From Kiritimatiellia bacterium (GTDB lineage Bacteria > Verrucomicrobiota > Kiritimatiellia > PWTM01): a DNA stretch of 64,000 nt. Below the pieces are notes generated by a model that saw nothing but the letters and a program-made list of their open reading frames with translations, was not told the DNA's origin and searched no databases. Numbering within the stretch: the stretch's first letter is position 1; each line of letters opens with the position of its first letter. The stretch is from contig JAOACR010000020.1 of the NCBI GenBank assembly GCA_026417735.1, positions 148,595 through 212,594 of the forward strand. The letters are read 5' to 3'. A program made the position numbers and the translations under genes. This document shows positions 55,847 through 64,000 of this stretch, one piece after another.

Positions 55847-56652
55847 CGCTCCCACCCCCTCAGTCGACGACTCGCCGCTTCCAACAACTCTCGCTCACGC
55901 CGCGTGAGCGCCCGCAGCCCGCCCCGCGCGACCTTGTCGAGGATCCGGTCCACGTCCTCCGAGCCCGCGTCGGAACATCCTCGGGGGTGCTCCCACCGCC
56001 TCCCCCATCGCCGCAAACCATCGCCGATCCCCCATGTGCCGCCCACCACGGTTCGCGTGTACACCGCACCGGCGAGCGCACCGGCCAGGTGCGCCGAGTG
56101 CGCCACACCGCCCTGAAAGCCCTCCACGAGGTACACCAGTTCGAGCAACATGACGCCCAGCACCATCAGCCAAGCCGGCAGTGTGAAGAACGGCAACAGC
56201 AACAACATCATCGGCCGGCGGGGGTGGAGCGTCGCAAATGCGGCCATCACACCAAACACTGCCCCCGAAGCGCCCAGGCACGGATGGCGGTCCAACAGCA
56301 CGTAACCGAGACCGCCCAGCACCCCGCTGCCAGCATACAGCGCCGCAAAACGGCCAGGGCCCAGCGCCCGTGCGACCTCCGGCCCGAGCAACGCAAGCCC
56401 GATCATGTTCATCAACAGATGGCCGGGACTTCCGTGCAATAGCTGATAGGTCGCGAACTGCCAGAGCCGGCCGCTCTGGACGCCTCCGCGCGACAGCGCC
56501 AGCTCGCGAAGAATCCATGCGGCGCCGCCCGCACGCCATGCGAACAGCTGAGCGAGATACGCCGCCACCGTCGCACCGACGATCGCCCAGACAATCCGGC
56601 CGCGGTCGCGCTCCCAGTTCCAAGCTCGATCGAACTCGCTCACCACATCCAT
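55843..56652 (-). CDS. Rhomboid family intramembrane serine protease
   Basis: 269 residues with six hydrophobic segments. Catalytic Ser is in CLGASGAVFGVMAAF and the partner His in AHSAHLAGALAG; the HGSPGHLLMNMIGLALLG segment carries the family's H-x-x-x-N helix. A basic cytosolic C-terminal tail of about 65 residues (ALTRRERELLEAASRRL) is extra. A TATCAT box just inside the annotated start raises the alternative of a GTG start at 56643. Confidence 0.88.
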   Translation of the reverse strand: MDVVSEFDRAWNWERDRGRIVWAIVGATVAAYLAQLFAWRAGGAAWILRELALSRGGVQSGRLWQFATYQLLHGSPGHLLMNMIGLALLGPEVARALGPGRFAALYAGSGVLGGLGYVLLDRHPCLGASGAVFGVMAAFATLHPRRPMMLLLLPFFTLPAWLMVLGVMLLELVYLVEGFQGGVAHSAHLAGALAGAVYTRTVVGGTWGIGDGLRRWGRRWEHPRGCSDAGSEDVDRILDKVARGGLRALTRRERELLEAASRRLRGWER

Positions 56653-56694
56653 GATAACCGCCCGCCGTGACCAGACCGAACCCGGTGCCGCCGG

Positions 56695-56722
56695 TTGCGA
56701 CCACCCCGCCGCACCCTACAAT
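56695..56722 (+). promoter_or_regulatory. Promoter of the DUF2062 gene, apparently leaderless
   Basis: TTGCGA (56695-56700), 16 nt, TACAAT (56717-56722); ATG 56730 follows after 7 nt. Confidence 0.5.
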
Positions 56723-56729
56723 GGTCGCG

Positions 56730-57278
56730 ATGCAGTCGCCACGCCCCAGAGATCGCCGGACCTGGCGCGATACGCTCCGCTATCTGCTGCTGCAGCGCGA
56801 TACTCCGGAAAGCATCGCGCTGGGCGTCGCGCTCGGCACGTTCATTGCGATGACGCCCACCCTCGGCGTACAAATCATCCTCGCGCTCGCCGCCGCTTCG
56901 TTGCTGAACGCGAATCGTCTTGCCGCGCTGCCCCCACTGGCGATCACCAATGCGCTCACCGCCGGTCCCATCTACGGTCTCGAGTGCTGGATTGGCGCCC
57001 AGTTCCTTCCGCGCACGTGCGCCGCGGATCTGCTCGAGCGATGGGCCCTGCTGCGTGACCTCATCGCCCGCCGCGACTTCCACGCGTACCTTGACCACTG
57101 GCGGGACGTTGCAAAAATCGGATGGGACCTTTGGTTGGCGATGTGGATCGGCAGCCTGCTGGTCGGCGGCGTGATGGCAATCGCCGCCTACTGGCTGACG
57201 CTCGCCATTGTCCGCGCTCATCGGCGTCGCCGGGCCATCCGGCTGCGCGGCAGCACAGCCGAGACCGCGCAGCGCTGA
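56730..57278 (+). CDS. DUF2062 family membrane protein
   Basis: About 182 residues from the ATG at 56730, chosen because the -10 box ends 7 nt upstream; ATG 56721 lies inside that box. The motif SIALGVALGTFIAMTPTLGVQ and PPLAITNALTAGPIYGLECW are DUF2062 hallmarks. Two or three membrane helices are visible and the tail is basic (RAHRRRRAIRLRG). Function of the family is unknown. Confidence 0.8.
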   Translation: MQSPRPRDRRTWRDTLRYLLLQRDTPESIALGVALGTFIAMTPTLGVQIILALAAASLLNANRLAALPPLAITNALTAGPIYGLECWIGAQFLPRTCAADLLERWALLRDLIARRDFHAYLDHWRDVAKIGWDLWLAMWIGSLLVGGVMAIAAYWLTLAIVRAHRRRRAIRLRGSTAETAQR

Positions 57279-57285
57279 GCGCGCT

Positions 57286-57507
57286 TCAGCCTCCCCCGAT
57301 GGCGAGCCGGGCCTTGAGCTTCGCCGGATGGCGCAGCAGCCGCCTCACCGTCAGCGCGTCGAGCTTCGCGACTGTCTCCTCCGGCACGCCCAGCGCCACA
57401 AGCCGCCGCCGCTGCACGCGCTCACGCCGCCGTCGCTCCGCCGGCGTCTTCTTCGGCCGGGAGCGGTTCTTGTTCCGGATCGTCCGCTGAGTCAAATGCT
57501 TCGCCAT
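57286..57507 (-). CDS. Small very basic protein, unknown
   Basis: 73 residues from the ATG at 57507, which is preceded by GAGGTG at good spacing. The first half is extremely basic (TIRNKNRSRPKKTPAERRRR) and the second is helical (LDALTVRRLLRHPAKLKARL), so nucleic-acid or ribosome binding is likely. I do not recognise a family. It is convergent with the DUF2062 gene. Confidence 0.55.
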   Translation of the reverse strand: MAKHLTQRTIRNKNRSRPKKTPAERRRRERVQRRRLVALGVPEETVAKLDALTVRRLLRHPAKLKARLAIGGG

Positions 57508-57513
57508 GCCCAC

Positions 57514-57949
57514 ACCTCAACTCGCCGCCCCGCTCCGCGAGGGCGGAGGCGCTCTTGTACTCGGCCGGAAACCTCCCGTCAACCAACCACACCAGCTCTC
57601 CGCCCACCCACCCCCCCGGGCTGGCCGCCCCAGCACTCCAGAAAGCCACCCAACCTTTGTGAGCCCCCACTGGTCCCTCGCCCCCCAGCCGCCGCTGTCA
57701 CACCGCCGGCCTGCCGCGCCACCGGTCGGGTATTCCTCCGATCCTTGGACCCCCAATTCGCCGGCCACCCAGGATTTGGAGAACTCCTTGCGCCGCAGCA
57801 ACGAACACCCCGCGGCAAACCGATCCCCTCCACCCAGTCTGTAGCTCGGCCCGCCGAGTGAAATACACCGCCCGCTTCCCTCCACCCAGCAGAGCAGCCC
57901 GCGCCGGAGGTTCGAATATGACAAAAATGAACTTTCTGCCATCCCTGTG
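57514..57949. other. Intergenic stretch without a convincing gene, strongly C-rich on +
   Basis: About 430 bases before the PilZ-like promoter. Open frames on the minus strand are long but read as low-complexity Gly/Trp/Arg. Read on the minus strand, the box GGGTGGAGGG occurs twice about 70 bases apart with other G-rich runs. It does not match tmRNA, SRP RNA or RNase P by eye. It may be a non-coding RNA, an upstream regulatory region, or a degraded gene. Confidence 0.35.
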
Positions 57950-57978
57950 TTGACAACCACTTGGGCTGGCAGTAGTAG
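57950..57978 (+). promoter_or_regulatory. Promoter of the PilZ-like/pilT genes, apparently leaderless
   Basis: TTGACA (57950-57955, perfect consensus), 17 nt, TAGTAG (57973-57978); the GTG at 57986 follows after 7 nt. Confidence 0.5.
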
Positions 57979-57985
57979 TCTTCAC

Positions 57986-58339
57986 GTGGATCAAGTCGAA
58001 AGCACGGCGGTTCCCGAGATCCTGGTCTGCTGGGACCAGGAAGAGACGGCGCAGGATCGGCGCGGGTTTCGGTGCTGTCCATTGGGCGTTCAGTTCTACA
58101 CGCGGCGTCCCCTCGCGATGTTCAAGATTCTGATGCTCGACCTGTGTCTTCCCGACGGTGCGGGGCAGGAACAGCGCGCGAAGTGCGAGGGCATTGTGGT
58201 GCACACCGCCCCGGACACCGCCCGCGGACTGCACCGGATCTGGGTGTTGTTCACTAACATGCCGGAAGAGTTTCGGCGCCGCTTGCAGTGCTGGTCGAAA
58301 GAAGCCGGCACCCAATGCCCACACTGCATGAACTACTGA
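57986..58339 (+). CDS. PilZ-like domain protein with CPHC tail
   Basis: 117 residues from GTG 57986, placed 7 nt after a -10 box; an in-frame TTG at 57947 lies inside the promoter. RRGFRCCPL has the RxxxR half of a PilZ c-di-GMP motif, and MFKILMLDLCLPDGAG, CEGIVVH and WVLFTNMPEEFRRRL follow the PilZ barrel order, but the second motif (D/NxSxxG) is absent. The protein ends in CPHC before MNY, a possible metal site. The next gene, a pilus retraction ATPase, starts inside it, so a role in twitching control is likely. Confidence 0.6.
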   Translation: MDQVESTAVPEILVCWDQEETAQDRRGFRCCPLGVQFYTRRPLAMFKILMLDLCLPDGAGQEQRAKCEGIVVHTAPDTARGLHRIWVLFTNMPEEFRRRLQCWSKEAGTQCPHCMNY

Positions 58340-59406
58340 AGCTCGCGGTCGAACGCGGCGCCTCCGATCTGCATCTGGTCCCCGACCGGCCACCGATGTT
58401 GCGCATCGCGCAGGAGCTGGTGCCTGCCGCTCCCGATCCCGTTACGGCGGCGGACGTGGCGGCTGCGGCCGAAGCGCTGTTGCCGCCGCACCTGCGGGAC
58501 GGGTTCCGCACGCGACGGGAAGCCGACTTTTCACACATGGAGCCCGGCGTGGGGCGCTTCCGCGTGAACGTGTTTGTCGCGACCGGCAACTGCACGATCT
58601 CGATGCGACATGTGAAAGACCGCGTCCCGTCGTTTGAGGAGCTCCACCTGCCGCCACAAATTCGGGCGATCGCAATGTTCCCGCGCGGTATCGTGCTGGC
58701 CACCGGCACGACCGGCTGCGGGAAGTCCACAACGCTGGCCGCGATCATCGAACATATCAACACCCACCTGGTGCGCCGAATCGTGACGATCGAAGACCCG
58801 ATCGAATACCTCTTCCGCCCCGCTCGCTCGGTGATCTCCCAGCGCGAGGTCGGCATCGACACGCAGTCCTTTCACGCGGCGCTCAAACATGTGCTCCGGC
58901 AGGATCCAGACGTGATCATGATCGGCGAAATGCGAGATGCGGAGAGCTTCGTCGCGGCCCTCTCGGCAGCCCAGACCGGTCATCTGGTGTTCAGCACACT
59001 GCACACCGGCACCGCGGCGCAGGCGATCCCCCGCATCCTCGACTTCTTTCCAGCCAGCGAGCGCGACTCGGTCCGCATGGCGCTCGCGGACAATCTGCGA
59101 GCGGTCTTCTGCCAGCGTCTGGTTCCCTCCACCGATGGAGGTGTGCGTCCCGCCGTCGAAATCCTGATCGTGACACCGACCGTCCGCAAACTCATCGAGC
59201 AGAACCGGCTGGATAAGCTGCCCGCCGCAATCGAAACCGGCACCGAGGACGGAATGCAGACATTCAACCAGTCGCTGTATGCGATGATCCGCGCCGGAGA
59301 GGTCACGGAAGAAGTCGCGCTGCGGTACGCGAGCAATCCGGAAGCGCTGCGCATGAATCTCAAGGGCGTTTTCCTCGACGAGGCGCGCCGCATCCTGTCC
59401 ACCTGA
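58315..59406 (+). CDS. PilT/PilU-type pilus retraction ATPase
   Basis: 363 residues from ATG 58315, overlapping the PilZ-like gene by 25 bases. N-terminal LLKLAVERGASDLHLVPDRP, Walker A GTTGCGKSTTLAAI, Asp box TIEDPIEYLF, Walker B DVIMIGEMRDAES and His box GHLVFSTLHTGTA are all present. The C-terminus (MQTFNQSLYAMIRAGEVTEE) lacks the classical AIRNLIRE of PilT and looks closer to PilU. No other pilus genes are in the window. Confidence 0.9.
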   Translation: MPTLHELLKLAVERGASDLHLVPDRPPMLRIAQELVPAAPDPVTAADVAAAAEALLPPHLRDGFRTRREADFSHMEPGVGRFRVNVFVATGNCTISMRHVKDRVPSFEELHLPPQIRAIAMFPRGIVLATGTTGCGKSTTLAAIIEHINTHLVRRIVTIEDPIEYLFRPARSVISQREVGIDTQSFHAALKHVLRQDPDVIMIGEMRDAESFVAALSAAQTGHLVFSTLHTGTAAQAIPRILDFFPASERDSVRMALADNLRAVFCQRLVPSTDGGVRPAVEILIVTPTVRKLIEQNRLDKLPAAIETGTEDGMQTFNQSLYAMIRAGEVTEEVALRYASNPEALRMNLKGVFLDEARRILST

Positions 59407-59433
59407 GCGGCGCCGGCCGCGGACACCGCGCGA

Positions 59434-60906
59434 TTACGGTGTATCCGCCTCCCGGGTCGCGTCAAACACTGCCCGCAGACGTGGATCGTCCAGATCGAGA
59501 CGGTACAACAGCTGGTTGTAATCGTACCGCGGAATGGCGAACGGTGCTCCGGAGAACGTCTCCGCGAACGTCCCTTCAAAGTAAATGTAACGGCCGGCCG
59601 CCTCGTCCAGAAAATCGTGGTGTACGGGATTGTAAAAAGAGTAGGACGGGTGCGTCGCCACCTTGACCGCGCGACACCACGGACCGGTGGAGTCCGGAGC
59701 TTCGGAATACCACACCTCGCCGAGAAACGACTCCGTCCCGCCGCTCTCCACGAAGATCATCACCCACCGGCGACGATACCCATTCCAACGGACGGAACCG
59801 GCGTGGGGCCGGATCAGCCGACCGCCCGCGTCGCGAAGCTGCAGCCGGGCCGCCCCCGCCGTCAGGGCGCCGTGCTGGATCGCTTCGCGTTCCCTTTCCG
59901 GCGTGCCGGGCTCGCCGGTGGCTCCCCATCCCCACGCGCCGTTGCGGATCGCGAAACACTCATAGGCTGCCGGGTTCGTCACCGCTTCGAAACGCGCCGG
60001 CACGCGGACGGTCGCAAACGGCTGCGCAAACAGCACCCAGTCACCCACCCGTACCGCCTGCCCTGCCGGATGGCGCCAGCCCACCGATTCGCCATACTCG
60101 AACAGCCGGCGCAGCGAACAGCGCTCCTCGTCCCACTCCGCCAAGCCGTGCCCCAGCTGCCGTTCCAGACTTTTCATCCTCGCGTACCGCACAACCAGCC
60201 GCTGTCTCCCGCTCGCATCCGGCACACTACAGGCGCCATCCACCCAGACCATGCCCTCTCCAAAATCCGGCGCCATCGGCCGCACAAACCCCTCTTCGCT
60301 CTCCCAGTACCGCAGCATCGCACCAAGGTCCTGCGGCGGGGAGCCGGGCGCAGGTAGGGCGGATACCGCCCCCGTCGTGTGGAAGTTGCCCAGCGGGTGA
60401 GACGCGCGGCTCGTATCGCCCCAAAACCAATGGATCTGCCCACGGTGGACCACCGCCTGAACCGAATCCTGCCCCACCACCCCTCCACGCACCGGCGGCT
60501 CGCTCACGGGAACCGTGTGCCCGAGCAGTTGCGAGTCCCGATACCGTCCCGCGCCGGTAATCCGCCCGATTCGCTCCGCGATGTTCGTGCGCACCAGCCG
60601 CACCTCCGCACGGCCTCCCGGCCGGACGTCCAGCGCCTGCCCCTCCATCCCGAACCCATCCCGCGGAGCGACATAACCGGGGCTTCGTATGAAAAAGAAC
60701 ACCCGGCCGGACATCCACCCCGGCTCATCAAACGCAACCCGTCCCGCGTTGTCGGTCCAGTACCGGACCTGATGCACCGTCCGCAGTTCGACCAGCGGAA
60801 CCCCCCGCCCGGTCACCGCGTCTCGAACATGAATTTCAAACGGCTGCGCGGCCGCGACCGCTGTGATCAGTGCACCGCTCAGAGCCATCCGTGGTCCCGA
60901 TACCAT
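59434..60906 (-). CDS. Exported protein: carboxypeptidase-regulatory-like domain plus propeller-like domain
   Basis: 490 residues with a signal peptide (MALSGALITAVAAAQP), then a beta-sandwich (EIHVRDAVTGRGVPLVELRT) and a large domain with HWFWGDTSRASHPLGNFHT, resembling DUF4185/five-bladed glycosidase-like proteins. FHD-like active-site acids cannot be assigned. ATG 60906 is preceded by GGAGG and overlaps the epimerase gene by 28 bases; ATG 60888 is an alternative. It probably acts on polysaccharide, given the xylanase two genes upstream. Confidence 0.65.
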   Translation of the reverse strand: MVSGPRMALSGALITAVAAAQPFEIHVRDAVTGRGVPLVELRTVHQVRYWTDNAGRVAFDEPGWMSGRVFFFIRSPGYVAPRDGFGMEGQALDVRPGGRAEVRLVRTNIAERIGRITGAGRYRDSQLLGHTVPVSEPPVRGGVVGQDSVQAVVHRGQIHWFWGDTSRASHPLGNFHTTGAVSALPAPGSPPQDLGAMLRYWESEEGFVRPMAPDFGEGMVWVDGACSVPDASGRQRLVVRYARMKSLERQLGHGLAEWDEERCSLRRLFEYGESVGWRHPAGQAVRVGDWVLFAQPFATVRVPARFEAVTNPAAYECFAIRNGAWGWGATGEPGTPEREREAIQHGALTAGAARLQLRDAGGRLIRPHAGSVRWNGYRRRWVMIFVESGGTESFLGEVWYSEAPDSTGPWCRAVKVATHPSYSFYNPVHHDFLDEAAGRYIYFEGTFAETFSGAPFAIPRYDYNQLLYRLDLDDPRLRAVFDATREADTP

Positions 60907-61874
60907 CGGGCAATATCCTCCACCTCCTCCTCAAAACTTCGCGCGGGACGGAAGCCAAGTTCGCGCGCCGCTTTCGATGCGTCAAAGTGACGATTCTTCG
61001 TAAAGAAGTCCACGCGCCGGCGAAAGATGGGGGGCCGAATGTTCAGCGGCGTACAGATCGCCTCGCACATCGTTCCGAGCCACTGCAGCGGCTTCACCGG
61101 CAGGCGCCAGCGGGGCGGCGGCACCCCGAGCACCGACGCGATCTTGCGCGCCATCACGTCGAGCGGCACCGCCCGTTCACCGGCGATGATGTACACCTCA
61201 CCATTGAGGTCCTCGCGCGCCATTGCCAACTGGAACGCCCGGCTGAGATCCCGCACGTCGACGAAGTGCACATGCTTGCACGGCCCCACATAAAAAAAAC
61301 GCCGACGCGCGATCATCCGAAACATCTTCAGGTTCCGCGTGTCACCCGGGCCGTAGATCATCGCCGGACGGATGACCACGCCGCGAATGCGCCCCGAACG
61401 GAAGTAGTCCAGCGCAATCAGCTCGCCAGCCAGTTTCGAACGCTGATACGCGTCACCGGGATTGTACGGAGAGGTCTCGGTGCCCGGGGGGTCACGGACG
61501 TCGCCCAGCACGCCCACCGTCGAACAGTGAATGAACCGGCGCACGCCAGCCTCGATCGAAGCATCGAGCATCCGTCGCGTTCCTTCGGCGTTGATGTCGT
61601 GATACACGCGCTCCGGGAATCCAGCCTGACGATAGAGAGCCGCAATGTGATACACACGCGTGCAGCCGCGTACCGCCCGCCGAAGCGAGTCCGCGTCGCG
61701 CAGGTCCGCCTCGACAATCGGCACACCGAGCCGCTCAAGTTCGCCGGCGCGGCGCCGATCCCGTACCATCGCCCGGACCGGAACGCCCTGCGCAACCAAA
61801 TCGGCCGTCAGCACGCCGCCCACGTAGCCGGCCGCCCCCGTCACGAGCGTCAGTTCGCCGTTCGAGACCGCCAT
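60879..61874 (-). CDS. NAD-dependent epimerase/dehydratase (extended SDR)
   Basis: 331 residues with Rossmann motif VTGAAGYVGGVL and the catalytic YQRSK (YxxxK) preceded by HCSTVGVLGD. RGVVIRPAMIYGPGD and VHFVDVRDLSRAFQLA are typical of extended SDRs that change nucleotide sugars or sterol-like substrates. It lies between the GH10 xylanase and the exported propeller-like protein on the same strand. Confidence 0.85.
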   Translation of the reverse strand: MAVSNGELTLVTGAAGYVGGVLTADLVAQGVPVRAMVRDRRRAGELERLGVPIVEADLRDADSLRRAVRGCTRVYHIAALYRQAGFPERVYHDINAEGTRRMLDASIEAGVRRFIHCSTVGVLGDVRDPPGTETSPYNPGDAYQRSKLAGELIALDYFRSGRIRGVVIRPAMIYGPGDTRNLKMFRMIARRRFFYVGPCKHVHFVDVRDLSRAFQLAMAREDLNGEVYIIAGERAVPLDVMARKIASVLGVPPPRWRLPVKPLQWLGTMCEAICTPLNIRPPIFRRRVDFFTKNRHFDASKAARELGFRPARSFEEEVEDIARWYRDHGWL

Positions 61875-61971
61875 CCGTCACCCCCGTTCTCGCACCGGCC
61901 GCTGCAGCGGCGGCCGCATTTCGGAGTCTGTGTTCTCTGCCATTCAGCCGCAAGCGCGGCGCAGATATCGC

Positions 61972-63777
61972 TCACAGGGTCAACGTGATTTCCGCCGTTG
62001 CGCCGGCGCGCAGAGGAATCGTGATGATGGCGTCCAAGCTTTTTCCATCCGCAATCGCCCGCACCCGATGGGTGCCCCGCCATACCCGGACGCGAACCGT
62101 CCCCGTGGAATCGGTGGTGGCGGTGGCATCCGTCCACCATTCACCGCGGATCAACCTCATCAGACGCTCATATACCGGCTTCGGGCTCATGTCCGCCCGC
62201 AACCAGCCGGCCGGCGCGCGCTTCCAAGCCCCCCGATCGCTGAAATCCCACCATGTAATCGCCTCCACCTGAGGGTGGCTGAACAACACCCGATAGGCTT
62301 GCTCGACGTAGTCGGCCTGTGCGGCCTCACCCTCTGGCGTCGTAGGCCATTCTCCCGCCTCATAGCGCTCTTTCACCGGCACCCCCCGCGCCCGAGCGCC
62401 GCTGACCACCGTCATCTCGGTGAAATGAATCGGGCGGCCGAACACGGCGAAGCGTTCGGTCACTTCCCAGAGACGCTCGAGAGACCAGGGGCCATCATGC
62501 ATGTGTGACTGCAGCCCGATCGCGTCGGGGAGCGCATTCGAGGCCGCGAGCGTCCGCAGAAGCCGTTCGTTGCGCGCGCTGACGTCGAAATCGTTGTAGA
62601 GCAACACCGTATCCGGCGTCGCCACCTCCCGCGCCCAGCGCAACGCCGTCATCACCGGCAGGGCGGGGCCATCACGCCGTACCCAGTCTCCGATTCCGGT
62701 GCCACGGTGCGCCGGTGCCGCCGCAGCGTTCGCCTCGTTCCAAACATCCCAGTAGCGAATCCACTTCTGATAGCGGGGGATCAGCTGGCGGACGCGCGCT
62801 TCCAGCAGCGGGATGGCCTCTTCTGCGGAGACAGGCGCCCAACGCGGCCACACCTCATGCCAACAAATCGGATGACCCTTCGCGGCGATTCCTCTCTCCT
62901 CACACCACCGGGCCATCGCCTCCAGCTTCGTCTCGTTTCTCTGTCCCCGCACCGGCTCGTAGGCGCCCCAGTAGAACGGCAGCGTCGCGTAATTCAGCAG
63001 CGCTCCAAATCGCCGCTGATACTCGCGCTGCCATGGCTCCGTGTTCGCGGGATCGAGTAGAAAAATGTTGCACCCAAAAAGAAAAGAGTGCTTTTGCTGG
63101 TGAACTTCCACCCGCGCCCCCCGCACCGGCCGCCCTGCTCCGTCGCGCACGCGGACCACCAGTTCGCACTGCCGCAACCGCCGCGTTCGCTCCGCAACCG
63201 CTGCCGGCGCCACCGCCGACCGTGCGTCTGCCAGCCGAGGGTCCGGACCGAGACGCTGTATCCGCAAATCTGCGATCTCCATCTCCCCCGTGCCGAAACC
63301 GGCTTGAATCCGAACCCACAGCTCGCCGGCCGCCCATGCCCGATCTGTCGTCTGGGTAACGCCGTACGGCCGCCACTCGGGAGACCACTCCGTCACAATC
63401 TCCGCCACATTTGCCCAGGGTGGGCCCGCCTGTTCTACAGCGACCCGCACGCGGTTGGAGGTCGGCGAACGCGCGACAAAGCTCAGCCCGATCCGTTCGC
63501 CTGCGGCCCACGCCGCACGCAATGGCTGTCCCACCTGCAACGAGTAAAACGGCTGCGCGGCTTCACGCACACGAATCCGCAATACGGATTCACCTCGGGG
63601 GCCGCTCGAGCGTTCCACCGTCCAGCGTCGATCACTCGGCAATTCAATTGAGCTCCACGACGAATCGAACAGGTCCTGAGCTCCTGCGCCACTGGCCGCG
63701 AGCACACCAACCAACAACCCCATCCGACGCGTTAGTTTCCAAACCACATCGGCACCTTTGACTCTCGTTTGGCTCAT
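61972..63777 (-). CDS. Secreted GH10 endo-beta-1,4-xylanase
   Basis: 601 residues: signal peptide (MGLLVGVLAASGAGAQ), a CBM-like beta-sandwich (residues about 50-175), and the GH10 barrel (about 230-540). The catalytic acid/base Glu is in IRYWDVWNEANAAA and the nucleophile Glu in PIHFTEMTVV; KGHPICWHEVWPRW is also diagnostic. A short C-terminal beta domain follows. It would cut xylan outside the cell. In-frame M19 is a weaker alternative start. Confidence 0.9.
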   Translation of the reverse strand: MSQTRVKGADVVWKLTRRMGLLVGVLAASGAGAQDLFDSSWSSIELPSDRRWTVERSSGPRGESVLRIRVREAAQPFYSLQVGQPLRAAWAAGERIGLSFVARSPTSNRVRVAVEQAGPPWANVAEIVTEWSPEWRPYGVTQTTDRAWAAGELWVRIQAGFGTGEMEIADLRIQRLGPDPRLADARSAVAPAAVAERTRRLRQCELVVRVRDGAGRPVRGARVEVHQQKHSFLFGCNIFLLDPANTEPWQREYQRRFGALLNYATLPFYWGAYEPVRGQRNETKLEAMARWCEERGIAAKGHPICWHEVWPRWAPVSAEEAIPLLEARVRQLIPRYQKWIRYWDVWNEANAAAAPAHRGTGIGDWVRRDGPALPVMTALRWAREVATPDTVLLYNDFDVSARNERLLRTLAASNALPDAIGLQSHMHDGPWSLERLWEVTERFAVFGRPIHFTEMTVVSGARARGVPVKERYEAGEWPTTPEGEAAQADYVEQAYRVLFSHPQVEAITWWDFSDRGAWKRAPAGWLRADMSPKPVYERLMRLIRGEWWTDATATTDSTGTVRVRVWRGTHRVRAIADGKSLDAIITIPLRAGATAEITLTL

Positions 63778-63908
63778 TCTAATCCCACCCGCACATCCCT
63801 TGGAAGCCCCCCCTCAGAAAGAATGCTCTGTCCCCATAACACCATTTTGGATTCTGACACCGGTTGCGTGGAGCTGAACGCTTCGTTCCTTTCGGTCGCC
63901 CGCAAGTA

Positions 63909-63964
63909 AACATCTCCGTCCCTCAGTTCGTCCCTCAGGCTTAGGCGTGAACATCTCCGTCCCT
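63909..63964. repeat. 15-bp direct repeats at the window edge, REP/RAYT-like
   Basis: AACATCTCCGTCCCT occurs at 63909-63923 and 63950-63964, with a related CTCTGTCCCC near 63828 and a degenerate copy near 63982. Short phrases of this kind often flank REP-associated tyrosine transposase genes. None is seen here; it may lie beyond the window. The rest of 63778-64000 holds no gene I can support. Confidence 0.5.
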
Positions 63965-64000
63965 GGGGCGCTCGGGCGCTGGCATCTGTGTGCCTGTGGC

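Noticed and set aside
57514..57949. RNase P, tmRNA or SRP RNA in the C-rich gap
   Set aside because: None of the conserved core sequences of these RNAs could be found on either strand.
57579..58082. 167-codon minus-strand frame before the PilZ-like gene
   Set aside because: Low-complexity Gly/Arg/Trp text that crosses the promoter and start of a better supported + strand gene.

Overview
This 64 kb window is very GC-rich and almost fully coding, with genes packed into long same-strand runs whose start and stop codons overlap (ATGA, GTGA, TGATG). The gene content is that of a Gram-negative, heterotrophic bacterium of the Planctomycetes-Verrucomicrobia group, probably Verrucomicrobiota or Kiritimatiellota (inference). 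The main reasons are LPS-core and KDO genes, a PEP-CTERM exported protease, a Gld-type ABC exporter with GldG-like and DUF4340 proteins, a DUF6807 protein, and secreted sialidase-like, FG-GAP and GH10 proteins. There are no plasmid, phage or CRISPR signs. The only mobile-element hint is a set of short repeats at the right edge.

Layout. 1-1929 is the end of a secreted protein with Asp-rich calcium-binding repeats. 2130-15287 (+) is one long envelope run: HtrA-like protease, Gld-type ABC exporter (ATPase, permease, GldG-like), DUF4340, AsmA-like, short secretin-like, beta-barrel-like and unknown proteins, and MurJ. 15304-21743 (-) carries kdsB, hldA-type kinase, a DUF3108 protein, holA, a secreted nuclease, a PHP-like protein and a TIM-barrel isomerase. 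21906-25923 (+) is tRNA-Leu(CAA), rlmD, rpsB, tsf and a DJ-1 protein. 25924-27150 is a decayed stretch of minus-strand coding DNA. 27359-33514 (+) is a sugar-acid type locus: sodium symporter, BNR-sialidase/FG-GAP fusion, NanA/DapA-type lyase. 33789-36428 (-) is alaS. 36625-41493 (+) has an O6-methylguanine methyltransferase, DUF6807, PEP-CTERM protease, DEDDh exonuclease and a 32-residue-repeat protein. 41487-48192 (-) has an ABC-2 permease, three SPFH proteins and a P1B-type ATPase. 48244-52160 (+) is hisF-hisI-trpE-trpG-osmC. 52173-56652 (-) is rhomboid, era, gcvT and a PQQ-type propeller. 56730-59406 (+, with one small minus gene) has DUF2062, PilZ-like and PilT-like genes. 59434-63777 (-) has a GH10 xylanase, an epimerase and a propeller-like protein.

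Two findings stand out. First, the hisF-hisI-trpE-trpG operon is preceded by what reads as a complete ribosome-mediated tryptophan attenuator: a promoter, a 22-residue leader peptide with tandem Trp codons, a 1:2 hairpin beginning at the second Trp codon, a competing 2:3 antiterminator and a 3:4 terminator with a T-run. It places two histidine genes under apparent Trp control. Second, this leader and several other genes begin 6-9 nt after a recognisable -10 box (often TAGnnT), so leaderless transcripts seem common here.

Two gene neighbourhoods are candidates for poorly described envelope systems: the Gld-ABC/AsmA/mini-secretin/barrel run, and the orphan-permease/three-SPFH/P-type ATPase run. 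All functions are read from motifs by eye; no database search was possible.
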